A stretch of DNA of 64,000 bases, taken from Pseudoscleropodium purum (Eukaryota; Streptophyta; Bryopsida; Hypnales; Brachytheciaceae). Below the pieces are notes generated by a model, which had not been told where the DNA came from, searched no databases, and saw nothing but the letters and a program-made list of their open reading frames with translations. Of this stretch, positions 1 through 12,854 are shown piece by piece. Position numbers and translations under genes: made by a program. The stretch spans positions 44,258,243-44,322,242 of the forward strand of contig OZ017796.1 in NCBI GenBank assembly GCA_963969395.1, written 5' to 3'. The first letter of the stretch is position 1. Each line of letters starts with the position of its first letter.

Positions 1-2100
1 AATGTGGATTGACTATTTTTAAGACTAAAAGAAAAGAATTACATTAAATATTGAAATTAGGTTGCCCCTCACTAATTTTTCAACATTTGACACCATATAA
101 ATATTTATTGTTATACTAGCACTACTTTTGAATTAGGAGTTGTTTTAATTAGGACTCATGAACCATTATGCATACAAATGGAAATATTAGTAAAAATACA
201 TGTTGACTTTGATGGCTTGTAAAGTAACTTTCTTCGGATAAAGGAACCTAATGATTTATGCAATCTAATTTTACTATTTAATATAGAATATATACAATCA
301 ATAAGTTGGCTTTTGTCAAAATTAAAGAGATTTGTTTTGTAGGTTGGATAAAACTTTAAACTAAGTTGGAAGACAGTAGGAAGTCATTATTGTAGTGTGA
401 ATTGAGTATATATCAAATCAACAAAATTAATTACAAGCTTTTCTAACTCTAAAAGACATTTCTAGCTTATTGTTGAATAATTGGTTATTAGATATGAAAA
501 ATTATTATTTTAATTTTAAATGTCTAGACTTGCATAATTCTATACCAATGAATATCATTTGGTAGGTGTACATTGTGCTTTGAGATCTTCACATACAACA
601 AATTTTAGAAAATAGTATAGGACAATGTAAAGGTAATTATCAATCTAGTAGGAATCTTTGAAATACTAATATATAACATCAAATAACCATTATGTTCATT
701 TTTTGAGGCCTATCTATTTGGAGAAAAAATTCCCTGTTGCTTGTATAACTTAGTTCATCTACTTCCTTTCGACACAAGTTTGAGCTAGGCCAATAAACAT
801 GCTAAGTGTTTTGAAATGGAAGCTTGCTATAGCATCATAAAGACCACCAAAATAAATAGACAAATCACATTGATTCTTTCTTCATTTACATCTTGGAGAT
901 TTCCATTCATTGAAGATTTTTGTCTTATGAATCTTATATGTCATACATCTTTAATCTTACATTTTTTAACTCATGATCAATTTATATTTGTTCTAAAAAA
1001 GTACAAAATCAATAAATTGCAATTTCAAATACCAATTTGTGAATTCGAAGTTACTTCAAATTAGCCTCCATTCAATTATATAAAATTTAATATAAATGTT
1101 TGTACTTTTAAAAATTAAGATAAATGTACTTGGAAAGAGTAATTTGGTATTAGAATTCAAATGAAAATTGTCAATGTCTTTGAAAGACATCCATGAAATT
1201 GAATTAGGTGTTTATGCTAAAGAAATTCAAATTTCACTTCAAAAGAAAATGTCAAATACACAATAAAGTTAAACCATTACACATTAGTATTTGGAATCAA
1301 CAAACACATTTTGAAATCCCAAAGTCCCCTTGATTATAAATTTTATTTTTTCCACTTTCAAGCTAATAATTATTCCATGAAGGTTTTCCAATAGTATCCA
1401 AACCACTCCCAATTGCCTTACAATTTTAATAAGTGCAAAATTTCACATTTCTCGTAATTATGATGTAACTTACAATGTCAAAATTCTTTGAAATTCAATA
1501 CTTCTCATTTTGCATATATTTCAAATGCTTTCATTTTATAATTTAGTCATGAAATGGAAAGTCAATTATCATAAGCTAAAAATAGAGCCACGTTACCATT
1601 TGCAATGAAATCCATTTGTTTTGGAAATGAAACAACACCTAGAACCAACTAAACAATCAAATGAGGATGATTCCTAAATTGTCTTTAGTCCTCACTATAT
1701 GTTATTGGAAGTCAAAAGGAAATTTAAAAATCTCTTAGCATACAATTTTTGGACATTGAATGACAAAACTATGAATTTTGAAAATGCTAACTAAAAGCAA
1801 GAGTATTTAAAATCAATCCTAGTTTCTCATAAATGTAGTTTAAACATTTTAGGCTAGTTTCTTTGAAGGTTAACTTTAGAAAAAGGTCACATTTAGATGC
1901 AATTATCTTAAAGTAATTTAGTGTCCAAAGAACCTCCTTTTCACTAGGTACACTCTTTTTGCTATTTGTGCATGTGACACTAATTTGCCTAAGTTATAAT
2001 GTCTTTAAATAATGAAATTACCATCGCCTGAAATATTTTTGTATTGTATCAATTTTCACAAAGAAAATATACTTTCGTAGCAACACTAATTTTAAAAGTG
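1..2100. other. AT-rich intergenic DNA, no gene seen
   Basis: This stretch is strongly AT-rich with short ORFs only. None resembles a known protein and none has convincing splice sites. I see no RNA gene. It is probably old, decayed transposon-derived sequence. Confidence 0.6.
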
Positions 2101-2109
2101 AAACTTTCA

Positions 2110-2450
2110 CCTTCACTGAGGAGGATACACCTAAAATTGCACCCTACCTAAAAACCACCATCATCACTAAGTCTATTGATCTCTCCTAAATGATCAATAT
2201 GTACACATGTTGAAGAATAAACCAATTTAGAACATCTAGATACCAAAAAGAACTTTGACCATTCATAACTTTTGCATACGGTATCCAAATATCATGTTCT
2301 TTCTTCCACTTGCCAACAACAAGAAAATCAATAACAAAAAATTCAACCAATTTAATAATAGTGACTAGGCTCAATACCCAAACTAGCAATTTGGGGGTAA
2401 GGTAGTCTGCCCCTATTACAACGACCATTTAAACCTACCCAACTCATCAT
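2110..2450. repeat. Diverged copy of the 13-kb tandem repeat family
   Basis: This segment resembles the tandem units at 13.05-13.56 kb: a stretch around 'aatcaatatgtacatatgt', then text close to 'acttttgcatacggtatccaaat', then a stretch close to 'aaaatcaataaaaatttga'. The order of these blocks is the same. It is a dispersed, diverged copy in the same orientation. I see no coding capacity. Confidence 0.5.
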
Positions 2451-2599
2451 TGACAAGAATAGATATTTCAAGGAACATGTCACTCGTTCCTAGATATGGG
2501 TTGCATTTTTCAAATAGAGTCGGCTTTTCAAGCACACTAACCTTACCCACCCACCTACCTTCCTAGTGCACAGATCCGTGTTGATTGCACACAATCTTG

Positions 2600-3480
2600 T
2601 GTTACAAATGACCCCAACTGATCAAGTCATGGATTCCTCAAGTTACTGTGACTGCTGCTGCACCACCACCACCACCGTTGTTGTTGTTGCTTCTGCTGCT
2701 GCTGCTTGGCCCTGTCAAAGCTGACGCAGATCGATCCAGAGTTGGTTACGCTCGCAGGTCGCACGAATCCGAAGCCGAAATCAAGCGACGTACCGCACAC
2801 CGCCGTCACGGTACCTTCAGATGCAGGAAACGCCGTCCGTGTTGGGATCAGGGAAATCATCGAAGTAAATCGCTTCATCGATCAGGAAGAATTAATACTT
2901 TATGGCTTCCGGCGAACAATTAATTGCAAGCGATGGAATGGAAATAATGGCTCCTGATGATCGACACATTAAAATATTGATATTTATATATACATATTCA
3001 TCGCATATGGAGCGCAGCTAGACGGAGAGAATTGAAAAAAGGGAGTCAGAGAGAAAGGGATAGAGAGAGAGAGAGAAAGCAAAGAAACAAAAGAAGTCAG
3101 AGCTAAGCTTATCTTAATGATTTACAACAAAAGAGAGGAATACTGAATAAAAATGTAATGATATTGATCACGTACAGTGGACGGAGAGAGAGACGGAGAC
3201 TGAAAAAGGAGCTCCTGGAGAGGAATAATATTAAGATATAGAATGATGTGGATCGATCGACAGCAGATGGCGAGAGAGGAAAAGGAAAGAATAGTTTAGT
3301 AGCAGAGGTTGGAGTAAAGTAAGAAAGAGACAAGGACTTCCGTCAAAGAGCAGGGGAGGGATGGAATGGAAGGAATCGAAGGAAGGGAAGGGATGGGAAG
3401 GTAGTATGCTCTTAAAGTGACAATTTAAGAGTTGATTCTCTATTGGGAGAGGGGAAACTCTTTGAAACAATTTTTCAGTA
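2600..3480. other. GC-richer island with trinucleotide repeats and a GA-rich tract
   Basis: The 2640-2960 part is much richer in GC than its surroundings and contains CTG/CCA/GTT trinucleotide runs (2650-2706). The 3000-3400 part is purine-rich on the + strand, so CT-rich on the minus strand, as plant 5' leaders often are. Short overlapping ORFs run on both strands, and the minus-strand one has a poly-Gln stretch from the repeat. A truncated first exon of a minus-strand gene is possible, but no product is recognisable, so no CDS is called. Confidence 0.35.
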
Positions 3481-6000
3481 AATTTTTGTGGGAAGAAAAC
3501 AATGGAACTGGCATCGAATCCAAGTTGATTCATTGATTTTTTGGACTTGTGGAATTAGTTATGAATTTTGAAGATGAAATGCAATGGTTTGTAAAAGAGA
3601 CCACCTCTTGAAATGTACATTGTTGGTACATTGAAGAAAGCCTAATGTACCCTCTATCATGTTCACTTTTAGAGCATGGTCACTTTTCTAGGGCAAACTA
3701 TCTTCAGGTAATGTTTGTGTCATGTTCACTTCACTTTTAGAGTACAGTTGCTATCTTAGGGCAAACTACCTTAGGATAATGCTACACAAGACATTCAAGC
3801 ACTCTTATAAAGTGGGCCCTACAAGGTGAATTTATCTACAGAGAAAACACAAGAATGTTTTTATTTGCCACCTATGATAAAATTTAGAAATTCATACTTG
3901 GAATCAAAGGCTCCATATTAGCTAGGAAAGGTGAAGAACATAAAATTAGCACAACAAAAAATAGGGGGTCATTTTTTAACCCCTAAAGGACCGGAGTTGT
4001 TTGAGCATAACTCTTGTTTTCTTGACTAGCTCTTATACCAAGCATAATTCCTCATTTGTCTAGAATAATTTTGATGATCGCCATTGCTAAAATGAAAGAA
4101 GATTGATATAGCTTTCCTATAGAAAAAAAGATTGACAAAATTGTAGAGTTTTTTTAAAAATGCCACTCTTGACAAGATTGATGAAAGATGTTTGGTTAGG
4201 CAATATTGTGTACATATATTGAAATCGGAATGTTCAAATTAGAATGTTCAAAAGTACTCCAAAAACTTTGATTTTTTTCCCATGGGTACAAATCATCATG
4301 ATATTTATGTGCAATTTTTTCAAATCATTTTTGAGGTGTAGAAAAATAGGGTTTCTTTGTTGTTTACAAACTATTAGCAAGGTTCACATTTCAAATTTTC
4401 TACAAATGTAGTTGCAAAAGCCATGTGATGGCCTTATGGTCCTTTAGAAGTTTACAAAATACGTAATTCCCCCCCCCCCCCCCCCCCCCCACAAGGCTCA
4501 CTTTGTATATCTACTTTAATGTCCTACTAATTTTGCAATTAAAGCATAGGTGGGAGGATATTCAATTGTGTTGAGGTTGGACTAAAGGTATGTCTTTGTT
4601 GTTGTTCCATCTCATATTGATTGTGATAAGGTGATTGTTGGATGTTTAGTAGAGGAGGGGGATGAAACTTGAACTTAGGCAAAGAAAACTCAAGCAAGGA
4701 AGTACTTGGCAGTCTTTGTTTGCCAAATCATCCAATTAGGAGCAAGGGGCACTATTTGCCTATCTTGTTGTTGTTTTTCCTATTCTCTACAAATATGGCA
4801 AGACATGACATGGTCTTCCAAAGTAAGTGAGGGCCTAGTTTAGGTTCACTTTTTTTTATTGCTTTTGGTTCTTTTGCTCTACATGCAACTTAATAAAAGT
4901 AATGACACTCTCTCCTCCATATTTGATAATAATCATCAAATTGATTTTCTTCCACTCAAATTCACCTTTGATAATTGGAGCCATTTGATATTAAGAAGTC
5001 TTCATACTTAAAAGTATCTTAGTACATGACAAATGTGGTGGTAGAAAGCAAGGAAATCATAGTTGGCAATAACAACAACATTATTGGAATCTCCAAGTCT
5101 CTATTCAAAATAGACAAAGAGCATGATAAACATTCTTTTGGTGCAAATATAACATTGTATAACCAACATTACTCTTCCCTAGATAGGGAAGGTATTATAC
5201 TTTACTAGATACTTAAGCAAGATGTATTTGTCAATTCAAAAATTGTAGTTGGTTGAATAGTGATATGAGACATTTTATTCACCAGAGGGGTTCCCCTTTC
5301 AAAGATGCAAAAGGAACCTCTACTTCATTGGTAAACATTATTATGAAGCACTTCAAATCCTTTTTTTTCTATCCAAGTGCATTTGGGGTCATTTGAATGA
5401 TAGTTTCTATCACCATTATAAAGGTGCTGAAAATGCTAGGAATTATGTCAATTTTTGGATATTCACTACTATTTTTTGTTTGCTTTTTGGCATGGTTCCA
5501 TTGAATAGAAGTTGCACCATGTTGGCCAAAGTACAAGGAATACAAATGTTAGTGTGCAGTGCAAAAAGTGCCCCTATAAAGTAGGAATATCATGAATAAA
5601 TAACTTAAGCATTTCAACTTGTAGCATATGGAAAATTCATTGAGAAATTGAGCTCAATGTGTGCAAAAATAAGGATAAGAAAAAATGGAGGATAAAAAAA
5701 AAGGAATTTTCTTTTTCTCAAGAATGAATATTTTATTCAACATAAATGTGAAGTTTTCATTTTCATTTGAACCCAAGTATCCTTCTCTCATAGCTTCACC
5801 TAAAAGAGATACCTTTGGAACTTGTTTCTAATCAAGTATGAGCCAATCAAGTGAGCAAATTAATACCTTTCAGTGAGCAAATTAAATCTTTTTCAATCAA
5901 TAGTAGAGCCAACTGTTGTGAGTCCCTTTTAACTCTGCCATTAGAGGGGTCTTCTTTGTTTTATGATATTCCTAAATACCTTAGGTCTTAAAAATCCAAG
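3480..6000. other. AT-rich intergenic DNA, no gene seen
   Basis: No coding exon is recognisable. The stretch includes a lone TTAACCCCTAAAGGACC end motif at 3976, like the termini of the miniature elements elsewhere in the window, and a 22-base C run at 4469-4490. The short ORFs have no convincing similarity. Confidence 0.5.
4469..4490. repeat. Poly-C homopolymer, 22 bases
   Basis: An uninterrupted run of C in AT-rich DNA. It is either a genuine mononucleotide microsatellite or a length-uncertain assembly spot. Confidence 0.9.
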
Positions 6001-6815
6001 ACCAATCACAACCCATGCACACCTCCACACACACCTCCCACCACCCAAGTATGCACCCGCACAAGAGACCCCCTCCCAAAGCTCCTTCCTTCCGTCCATG
6101 TGAAAGTGTGAAAGTAAGAAGGCGGGTCAAGGCCCTCCTCCTCCTCCTCCTCCTCCTCCTCCTACCAGTAGATAACCCATATGACTACTGTTTCTCCAGG
6201 ATACTTGTTCCGGATCCTTGTTCCCCACCCCGGAGGTCCCGCATTTGCGAAGGACTTTTTCTTCTTTCTTCTCCACACGCGATGGGCCCCGGGTCACACT
6301 ATAATAATCTCAGCACGTCACCCCCCCGTGGCCAGTGAACCAAACCGGGGTCACACCTGAAATCAACCTTTTCCTCTTCCCAATTTGGCCCCGACGGACT
6401 TGACTTGACTGACTTGGGCCAGCCAGCCAGCCAGGGAAAACCTTTGTCCATATCTCTCTCACACACACAACCGATTCTTCTCTGCTCTGCCGCTCTTGGA
6501 ATTGAGGCAAGCTAAGTGCCGTGTTGGTAAGCTCCGTCTCTGCAAGGTAGTTATAGCCTTGATTGTCTGTGGGGAAGGAGGGAGAGTGCTCGAAGAAGCG
6601 ACTTTGGGGAAGATGGGAGGAGCATTCTGAGATATGTATGTGAGGCTTGAAGCTTGAGGAATTCAGTGCAATTCGATTGAAGGTGACGATTTAGGTTTAG
6701 GTTGCTGGTCAGGTACGTGGCTGATCGAGTCTCACCGAGAAGAACGAACCATCGATGCGGAGCACAGTCCCGAAGTGACTTTTTCGATGTTTTGAAAGCT
6801 CTGGCCTCAGCTAGC
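6000..6815 (+). promoter_or_regulatory. GC-richer promoter and leader region of the PLATZ gene
   Basis: Composition jumps from AT-rich to GC-rich at about 6.0 kb, with a (CTC)n run at 6135-6163 and CT-rich stretches around 6440-6500. Such pyrimidine-rich tracts are common near plant transcription starts. The exact start cannot be set from sequence alone. Confidence 0.5.
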
Positions 6816-6866
6816 ATGTCGTTCGTTGGGCATCAGGAATCTTCGAAGGCAGGAAGTAGCACATGA
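6816..6866 (+). CDS. Upstream ORF of 16 codons overlapping the PLATZ start
   Basis: The ATG at 6816 opens a 16-codon ORF (reads [16 protein letters not shown]) whose TGA at 6864-6866 overlaps the main ATG at 6863-6865 in an ATGA arrangement. If transcribed as part of the leader, it would be translated before the main ORF. It could limit PLATZ translation or pass ribosomes on by termination-reinitiation. The overlap is seen directly; the regulatory role is inference. Confidence 0.5.
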   Translation: MSFVGHQESSKAGSST

Positions 6867-8926
6867 CTCCGAAGAAACATGGATTGATAACCCAGGGGCC
6901 TGGGATGGCGGAAGGGGTTGTGGACACCCATCTCAGCGAGGGGCCGTTGTGGTTGAAGCCGTTGTTGAAGGCGGATTTCTTCGCCACTTGTGCAGTCCAT
7001 GGAGTTTCGGCGAAGAGCGAGTGCAACCTCTTTTGCTTCAACTGCATGGGAGATGGCATTTGTGCCTCTTGTGCTGCAGCAGAGCATAAGGATCACCACG
7101 TGGTTCAGGTAGGACTTTTGTTTTTAAGCTTTAATTCCTGTGCCAACCTCGAGGAGTCGTTCGCGGTACGTTCGCCTAGCAATGTCCGGACATAGTTCAC
7201 GGAATTGGGTGCATGGGACCTTTGCTTTGCTTAATTTGCTTTGGGAGGAATGGAAGGAAGGGGAGGTAGGTGACAGTAGCCAAGTCAGAGCGAGCAATGT
7301 AGCAACACAGCATTTAATTACACTTCACAGAATTCGATGAAGACACGTGCATATATACAGACAGACAGACAGGTTTCGCTTGCAGAATCCTCGGCGGCGG
7401 CTGCTGACCTTTGTTTCACGCAAGTCAGGACAGCAGTCTAGATATTATTTAGATGGTAGTCAAAGTTAACGAGTTTTCTTTCTGTTCTTAGACTCTCGTC
7501 CCGCTCTTGTGCGCCCCCGCCCAGCCTCTTGGCTTTCACACTCGTCCCGCTCTTGGAAACCGAAGCGATGCTGGATGAAGTTCTTTGTTTTCCAGAGGAC
7601 TTTTCTTTCGAGGAGCTTTGTCTACATTGGGCTTACTGGGAGACCATGTGAGTCGCTTAGTTTGGGATTCTTGACCTACTCACATTACAATTCCATGCAA
7701 TGCTGTAGATCCGACGGTCTTCTTACCATGATGTGATTCGAGTTTCGGAAATTCAGAAGCTGTTGGACATCTCGACTGTTCAGACGTACATTATCAACAG
7801 CGCCCGTGTGGTGTTTCTCAATGAACGGCCTCAGCCACGACCAGCCAAAGGAGTGACCAATACGTGCGAGACGTGTGAGCGAAGTCTTCTTGATACGTTT
7901 CGATTCTGCTCCTTGGGGTGTAAGGTACGTACAAAGTTCATTTTTTCGTCGTGACTTCCCTTTGTCTCTCCCTTTGCCTTCTATTACCAACAAGGGATGA
8001 ATATGTATAACTAGTCATTCGCCATGTACGACCAGGAGCGGACAGGTTGTCCAGGAAAGGCTATATTCGTACCGTACATTGACTCAGACGTCATTTACTA
8101 GTCATTTGCTGAATTTACTTTCACCAATTCTGTCCAGGGAGGGGCCAAAGCCTAAATAACTAGGGGATGAAACTCTCAGAGGTTATGCGTTCTTGAAGGA
8201 ACTCTGGCATCACGTCCTCCTCCATTGTAGCAATCAATGGTGATTTCACTTAATTGCAACTGTGTCGAGTTTAGTTCAATCGCAATAGCACAATAGCAGA
8301 AAATTGAGAAATGAAGATTCTGGTAGTGGAGAACATGGCAGATCTTGAGAGAAACACGTACTGCCACTCTCCTCGCTTCTTTTCGTGAGGAGAGAGTGGA
8401 AGGGTGGATGCTTCAATGGGTTAGTCTACGACATTACGGTAAACGAAAACCCTAATGTGAAGTTTGCTATTCTTCTGATGGAGGTCGCGGTGTTTTGTGT
8501 TCTTGCCAGCTTGCAGGCATCAAAAGGCACAAGGAGCTCTCTTTCTTTCTCCAACCCAAATCTCAAGGTCTCGTGAGCACGAATTCGCGTGTCCCTTCGG
8601 ATTCCGAAGACTCTTCCACTCAGAAGAAGGTTCCCCGGTCGAAGAAAGTTTCGCAGCTCCAAACCTCTCCCTTATCTCACACCAGCTTCGAGAGCTCCGA
8701 GACCACAGATCACGAAATGATGGAGGAGGACGCCCCTTTCAACAAGCCGCGAGCGTGGCTGAAACAGTCTTCCCCCGTGGAGAGCGCCGAGCGTTTTCGG
8801 GCCACCAGTTGCTGGCCTGTCACTCTCGTGGTCGACATGTCACCCAGGACACCCCCGCGTTCGAATTTGCTCCGGATTGCCAAGCGACGGAAGGGCATTC
8901 CTCACAGGGCGCCTCTTGGGACTTGA
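6863..8926 (+). CDS. PLATZ zinc-binding transcription factor
   Basis: Three coding exons: 6863-7108, 7709-7924 and 8510-8926, all joined in phase 0, giving 292 residues. Each intron starts GT and ends AG. The first zinc site reads C43-x2-H46-x11-C58-x2-C61-x5-C67-x2-C70-x4-H75-x2-H78, and the second C135-x2-C138-x10-C149-x3-C153; both match the plant PLATZ pattern. Between them lies the family block [12 protein letters not shown], then a segment ending NERPQPRP. The C-terminus holds the conserved [10 protein letters not shown] box just before the stop. Known family members are nuclear, bind A/T-rich DNA in a zinc-dependent way and often repress transcription or act with RNA polymerase III; the targets here are unknown. 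An ATG at 6905 is a possible alternative start that keeps both zinc sites. Exon 3 could instead begin at a second AG seven bases downstream, but that breaks the frame. An AATAAA lies at 8961. Confidence 0.93.
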
Positions 8927-8960
8927 TGACATCCCCCATTCCTTCCTTCTTCAAGATGTA

Positions 8961-8966
8961 AATAAA
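8961..8966 (+). terminator. Putative polyadenylation signal of the PLATZ gene
   Basis: AATAAA lies 35 bases after the PLATZ stop codon, a position that fits a near-upstream element. Plant poly(A) signals are loose, so further sites are possible. Confidence 0.4.
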
Positions 8967-10230
8967 GGGAAGGTGGGGATGCACACTATTGCTGCTGTAT
9001 CATAGGGAAGGACTGGAATACAGGGGCCTGCAAATGAATGATCGACCCTGGCATCAATCCATCCATCCATCCTTCCATCAATGCATGATCATTGGGACCG
9101 AATGACAGCAAAACAAATAGAAAAAAACAGTCAGAGAGTACAGCCTTAACCCCGCAATCGGTGGCTATTGCACTACCTTACAGTTCAAGCGCCATTCAAG
9201 ACGATTTGGCCGATGGCCAGCCTCTTTTTGAAGTGCTTTTTACCTGTGTCCGAAATGCGCTCGGCCTCCAAAATGGTTACAAGAAGCGTAGGCTTGAGTG
9301 CAGTGTCTGCAAACCTTGAAGTGTACATATTAGCTCGAAGAGTGGCACTGTTACACTACTAGTTGTATCATTAATACTATACGTGTAAGTACTTTCAACC
9401 AGCAGGCCGATCGAGATCCCCGCTGAAACCCAAGAAAGCCACAGATACACTAAGTTAGTCTTGGTTCAAGTCCTCGCTCATCAACGCCGCAGATTTCACT
9501 TCAGGCGACGCCTGACGCTAGCATTGCATCAGTGGAAGTCGAGATGGTGTGGCTGACCAGTGGGTGACAACTTAGGTTTCAGGATCAGGCCGGATGGTGC
9601 GCCTGCTACCCAACCCGAACCCAAACCCAAACCCTAGCCAAGTGAAGACGGTTTAGGGTGTATCATATACAGAAAGAGAGTTGTATGGTATGTGCAAACG
9701 CCAGTGTACAACTCTTCATGTACCTTTAGAGTTTAGTGACTCAGTTTAGTTCCTTTGTTTCCTGGATAAAAATGCTAGTACTATGAGAAAAAGCTCATAA
9801 ATAGCATGGCATACTGTGGTATTATTTACTCCAATAAAGCACACAATTATGTCTTTGTATTAATTAAACAAAGGGTCTCCTGGAGTCATGACGGAGAATG
9901 TGGTGGATTGACTGATGATCAGTGCACATGGGCGTGCCCTCTTCAGCCCTAAAACAGAACAGTCCATCTTATTAACCCTCTTGTAGTAAAATCAACACTG
10001 TATTAATATTATTGACAGTTTAAGGATCTGTTGACCTATTCGGAACCCTTCTACGAACCTTCCATCATTTGGGATTCAATATTCATAGTGTTGTCCTGTA
10101 GTACATCGCAATTAGGTCACTGTCACAATGAGGTTCTTTTTGTCTTGGTGTAAACCACCTTGGCCAAAGGTAGGTAGGTATCAATTTGCACACACTTTGA
10201 CGAATTAGTAGCAAGTTTTGAGCAGCTTAT
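8967..10230. other. 3' flank of the PLATZ gene, no further gene seen
   Basis: Composition is mixed, with a short ATCC/CCATC simple repeat near 9055-9075. Degenerate CCCAAA/CCCTAA runs lie at 9608-9645. I see no recognisable coding exon or RNA gene. Confidence 0.5.
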
Positions 10231-10234
10231 TAAG

Positions 10235-10330
10235 GTATGTTAGCACTTGGTGTTAAAAAGAGTGTTGTTACTGAGGGTCTTAGGAACGAATGTAGACCTA
10301 TTCTGGACCATATTGTTATACAAACCCTCT
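10235..10330. repeat. Direct repeat copy 1 (partner at 12855)
   Basis: About 95 bases here align with 12855-12950: 'aaggtatgttagcacttgg' against 'aaagtatgtttgcacttgc', followed by matching blocks through 'gaatgtagaccta'. The two copies bracket 2.5 kb that contains the miniature element at 11068. They are diverged, so the duplication is old. Confidence 0.55.
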
Positions 10331-10658
10331 TATGTCTAATGTCTAATCTTATTCAACCCAAGTTAAGTTATTCTGTTTGGGTTGGGTCAATCATGTATGG
10401 TTAAAGGTGGACCTGCACCTTTAATTCACTTTAATTCTAGCCAAAAACAAAAGTGAATGATAAGTTTTCATCTGTCTTGTTGAGGAGTGGATTCCGACCC
10501 GGGGATGGTGAACATAAATTACGGCAGAAAGGTGTCCTTAAAGCATGGACTTTGAGTGAGAGAACTTGGAAAAATGATTTACATGGACGAACAGAGGGAG
10601 ATTCGCTTGGAGCCCCTTATGGGTCAATTCTGCACATCATGCATCATGGGCACAAAAT

Positions 10659-10680
10659 AAGGTAAGGTAAGGTAAGGTAG
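10659..10680. repeat. GGTAA pentanucleotide microsatellite
   Basis: About four consecutive GGTAA units, the last ending GGTAGGG. Confidence 0.7.
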
Positions 10681-11067
10681 GGACAATGAAAGGAACGGTG
10701 GGGGGAGGGAACTCCAATTCACTGTACCACTTGATCCGAGATGTTCAGAAGGGGGTACATCCCGCTTTCTAATGTACAGTCCTTATAATTTTGGAAGAAA
10801 CAACCAGGAGCAAATTTTCACTGAAAAGCGATGCAACTTCTTTTTTTTTTACAGGGAATATTTGGAAAGATATTCTTCCTTTTTTAAGTGAATGAAATAT
10901 TGCAAAATATGTGCTACGAAATCACAGGACAGTATCACTCTATTTGGGATGAATGTATGTTCGTTTGGATGATTAGATAAATTATCATCTACATATTTTA
11001 AGTTTCAACTATTTCCATGAGTGTAAATAGCTTCACCACTCCATTAGTGATGGATTTCTACATTGCC

Positions 11068-11999
11068 TTAACCCCCTAAAGTTCCATGACTATGTTTTCA
11101 TTGAAAACGCTCAAAAATTGTCATTTTTAGTACAAGTACCAAATTTTTGAAAAAAAACTTTTTTGTAACACATGTACATGTAGGATCTTGTAGTATGCTA
11201 ACTTGAGAGCATGTGGTAAAAATTTCAGAAGTTTCCACCTTTGTGGATTGCAAGATATAAGCATTCAAATTTAGTGAAATAGTTTTTTGTGTCCTTGCAA
11301 AAAAAATAGAGCAATTACACTTCACAAGCTTACTTCTCTATGAAAAAATGTCCAAAATCATGGTGCTTATTTGGATTCTTTTTCCTACACAATTGGCTAC
11401 ATGTTGGAAAAAATTTAGACCATTTCGAACTGTACATCATATAGGAAAAAAATAGTAAGTAGAAAGAAGTAGAGAATGATTCAAAATACTAAATTGTAAA
11501 AAATTTAATTGTGTAATTGAAAAATATCAATTCCAATGGTTGGAATGTTGGAATAAACAATCTACATCCTTTGATTTTTTTTTTTCAACAAATATTGAAA
11601 ATTGAGTAAGATAAAGGATTTCAAAGTTTATTTTAGAGTAGAGAAATTGTAATTGCCTACAAACTAAAACTCCTTGTAACTTTAGACTCATTGATTGAAA
11701 TGGAATAATTCTAAACTTTCCACATATATATAAATCTAAGAAACCAATTTCAAATTTTGTTTTTGAAAAAAGTGATTTTTTTTATTTGCCCAGATTGCCC
11801 AATCAGTGAAAAAGTAACATATTAGGCCATAACTTTTATTCATGTTTTCAAATGTCATGAAATTTAGTGCATATGAAAAATATTCCATGTCCCCACTTTC
11901 TATTAAAATTTCAGCCTAAAATATATAAATCTCTAGTTACAAGTACCTGCCCAAAATCTCTATGTTGCCAAAAAACACAAGCTAGTCCTTAGGGGTTAA
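11068..11999. mobile_element. Miniature transposon, TTAA-flanked family, copy A
   Basis: The left end reads TTAACCCCCTAAAGTTCC and the right end CTAGTCCTTAGGGGTTAA, so the termini are inverted repeats starting CCC and flanked by TTAA on both sides. The interior is AT-rich and non-coding. It aligns along most of its length with copy B at 26770. A TTAA duplication with CCC-starting termini is the piggyBac-type signature, but with no transposase in the window that superfamily assignment is inference. Confidence 0.7.
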
Positions 12000-12854
12000 A
12001 TAAATGGAAAAAAAAACTAGATCAACAATTGCAAAAATTCCTATCAATAAAAAATTTGACCCAAATGTTTTCTTACAATATCCAACTAACATGATTTTTT
12101 TTCACACATCAAATTCCTCCTTTTTTTTGCCAACAAGAAGAGTTAACAAAAAGAATGTTTGACTAATCTAACTATATAAGAATTTTGGTCAACATTCAAC
12201 AAGACTAAGTGGCAACTTTGGAATCAAGGTTCTTGTTTTGAGTGACAAGTTTGATCAAAAGTGATACAAAATAACTTTGATGGAATATTTGAGGTGAGAT
12301 TCTTTCAATTGCTTCTTAGTAGATGAAATAGTTGAATTGCTACCAAATCTTGTGGTGATATTTTTCTATTTTGGATGAACACACACTTTTAAATCAATGC
12401 TTGGATTCTCATCCATGTCTTTCATGTTTCTTCCATGGACATGGATGTAAAAAGGCTTCATCATTTGTTCTAAATAAATGGAGATCACTTCCAAATCTAC
12501 CCAAATAAATGAAACAGAGAGCCCTGTTTGGAAGTTCCTACCAATGTTTGAGAAAAAAAAAAAACTAGTTCAAAGGTTAGCTAGTGGAAATTGGAAAAAA
12601 TTCAGTAAAAAAGTATATCAGAAAGAAGTTCTATTTTGAATAAAAAATAGAGAAAAGAACTAGACTCAGGCACTTCAAAATCTAGCTCAATTTGGGAATT
12701 AATGATAAAACTCAAAAGAAATCCCAAACATTGGTCCTTACTTAATGATATGACTAGCCAAAATATCTCTTGAATCATAAGTTATGAATCCCAACTAATC
12801 TTGATGTGAGTGACAAGAATATCAAGGGCCCAAAACCTACATAAACTTCACTTA

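Noticed and set aside
2648..2923. A 91-codon ORF with poly-Pro/poly-Leu N-terminus resembling a signal peptide
   Set aside because: The Pro and Leu runs come from trinucleotide repeats, the rest matches nothing, and competing frames overlap it on both strands.
6863..7195. The first PLATZ exon read through as a 110-codon protein
   Set aside because: The part after 7108 is intron: a GT donor follows the zinc-binding segment and the conserved IRRSSYHDV block continues in the exon at 7709.
9466..9476. GGTTCAAGTCC resembling the T-loop (B box) of a tRNA gene
   Set aside because: The flanking bases do not form a T-stem, and no A box, anticodon arm or acceptor stem can be placed at the right distance.
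9608..9660. CCCAAA/CCCTAA runs suggesting an interstitial telomere repeat
   Set aside because: Too short and too irregular (CCCGAAC, CCCAAAC, CCCTAG) to be a TTTAGGG array; better described as a simple-sequence patch.
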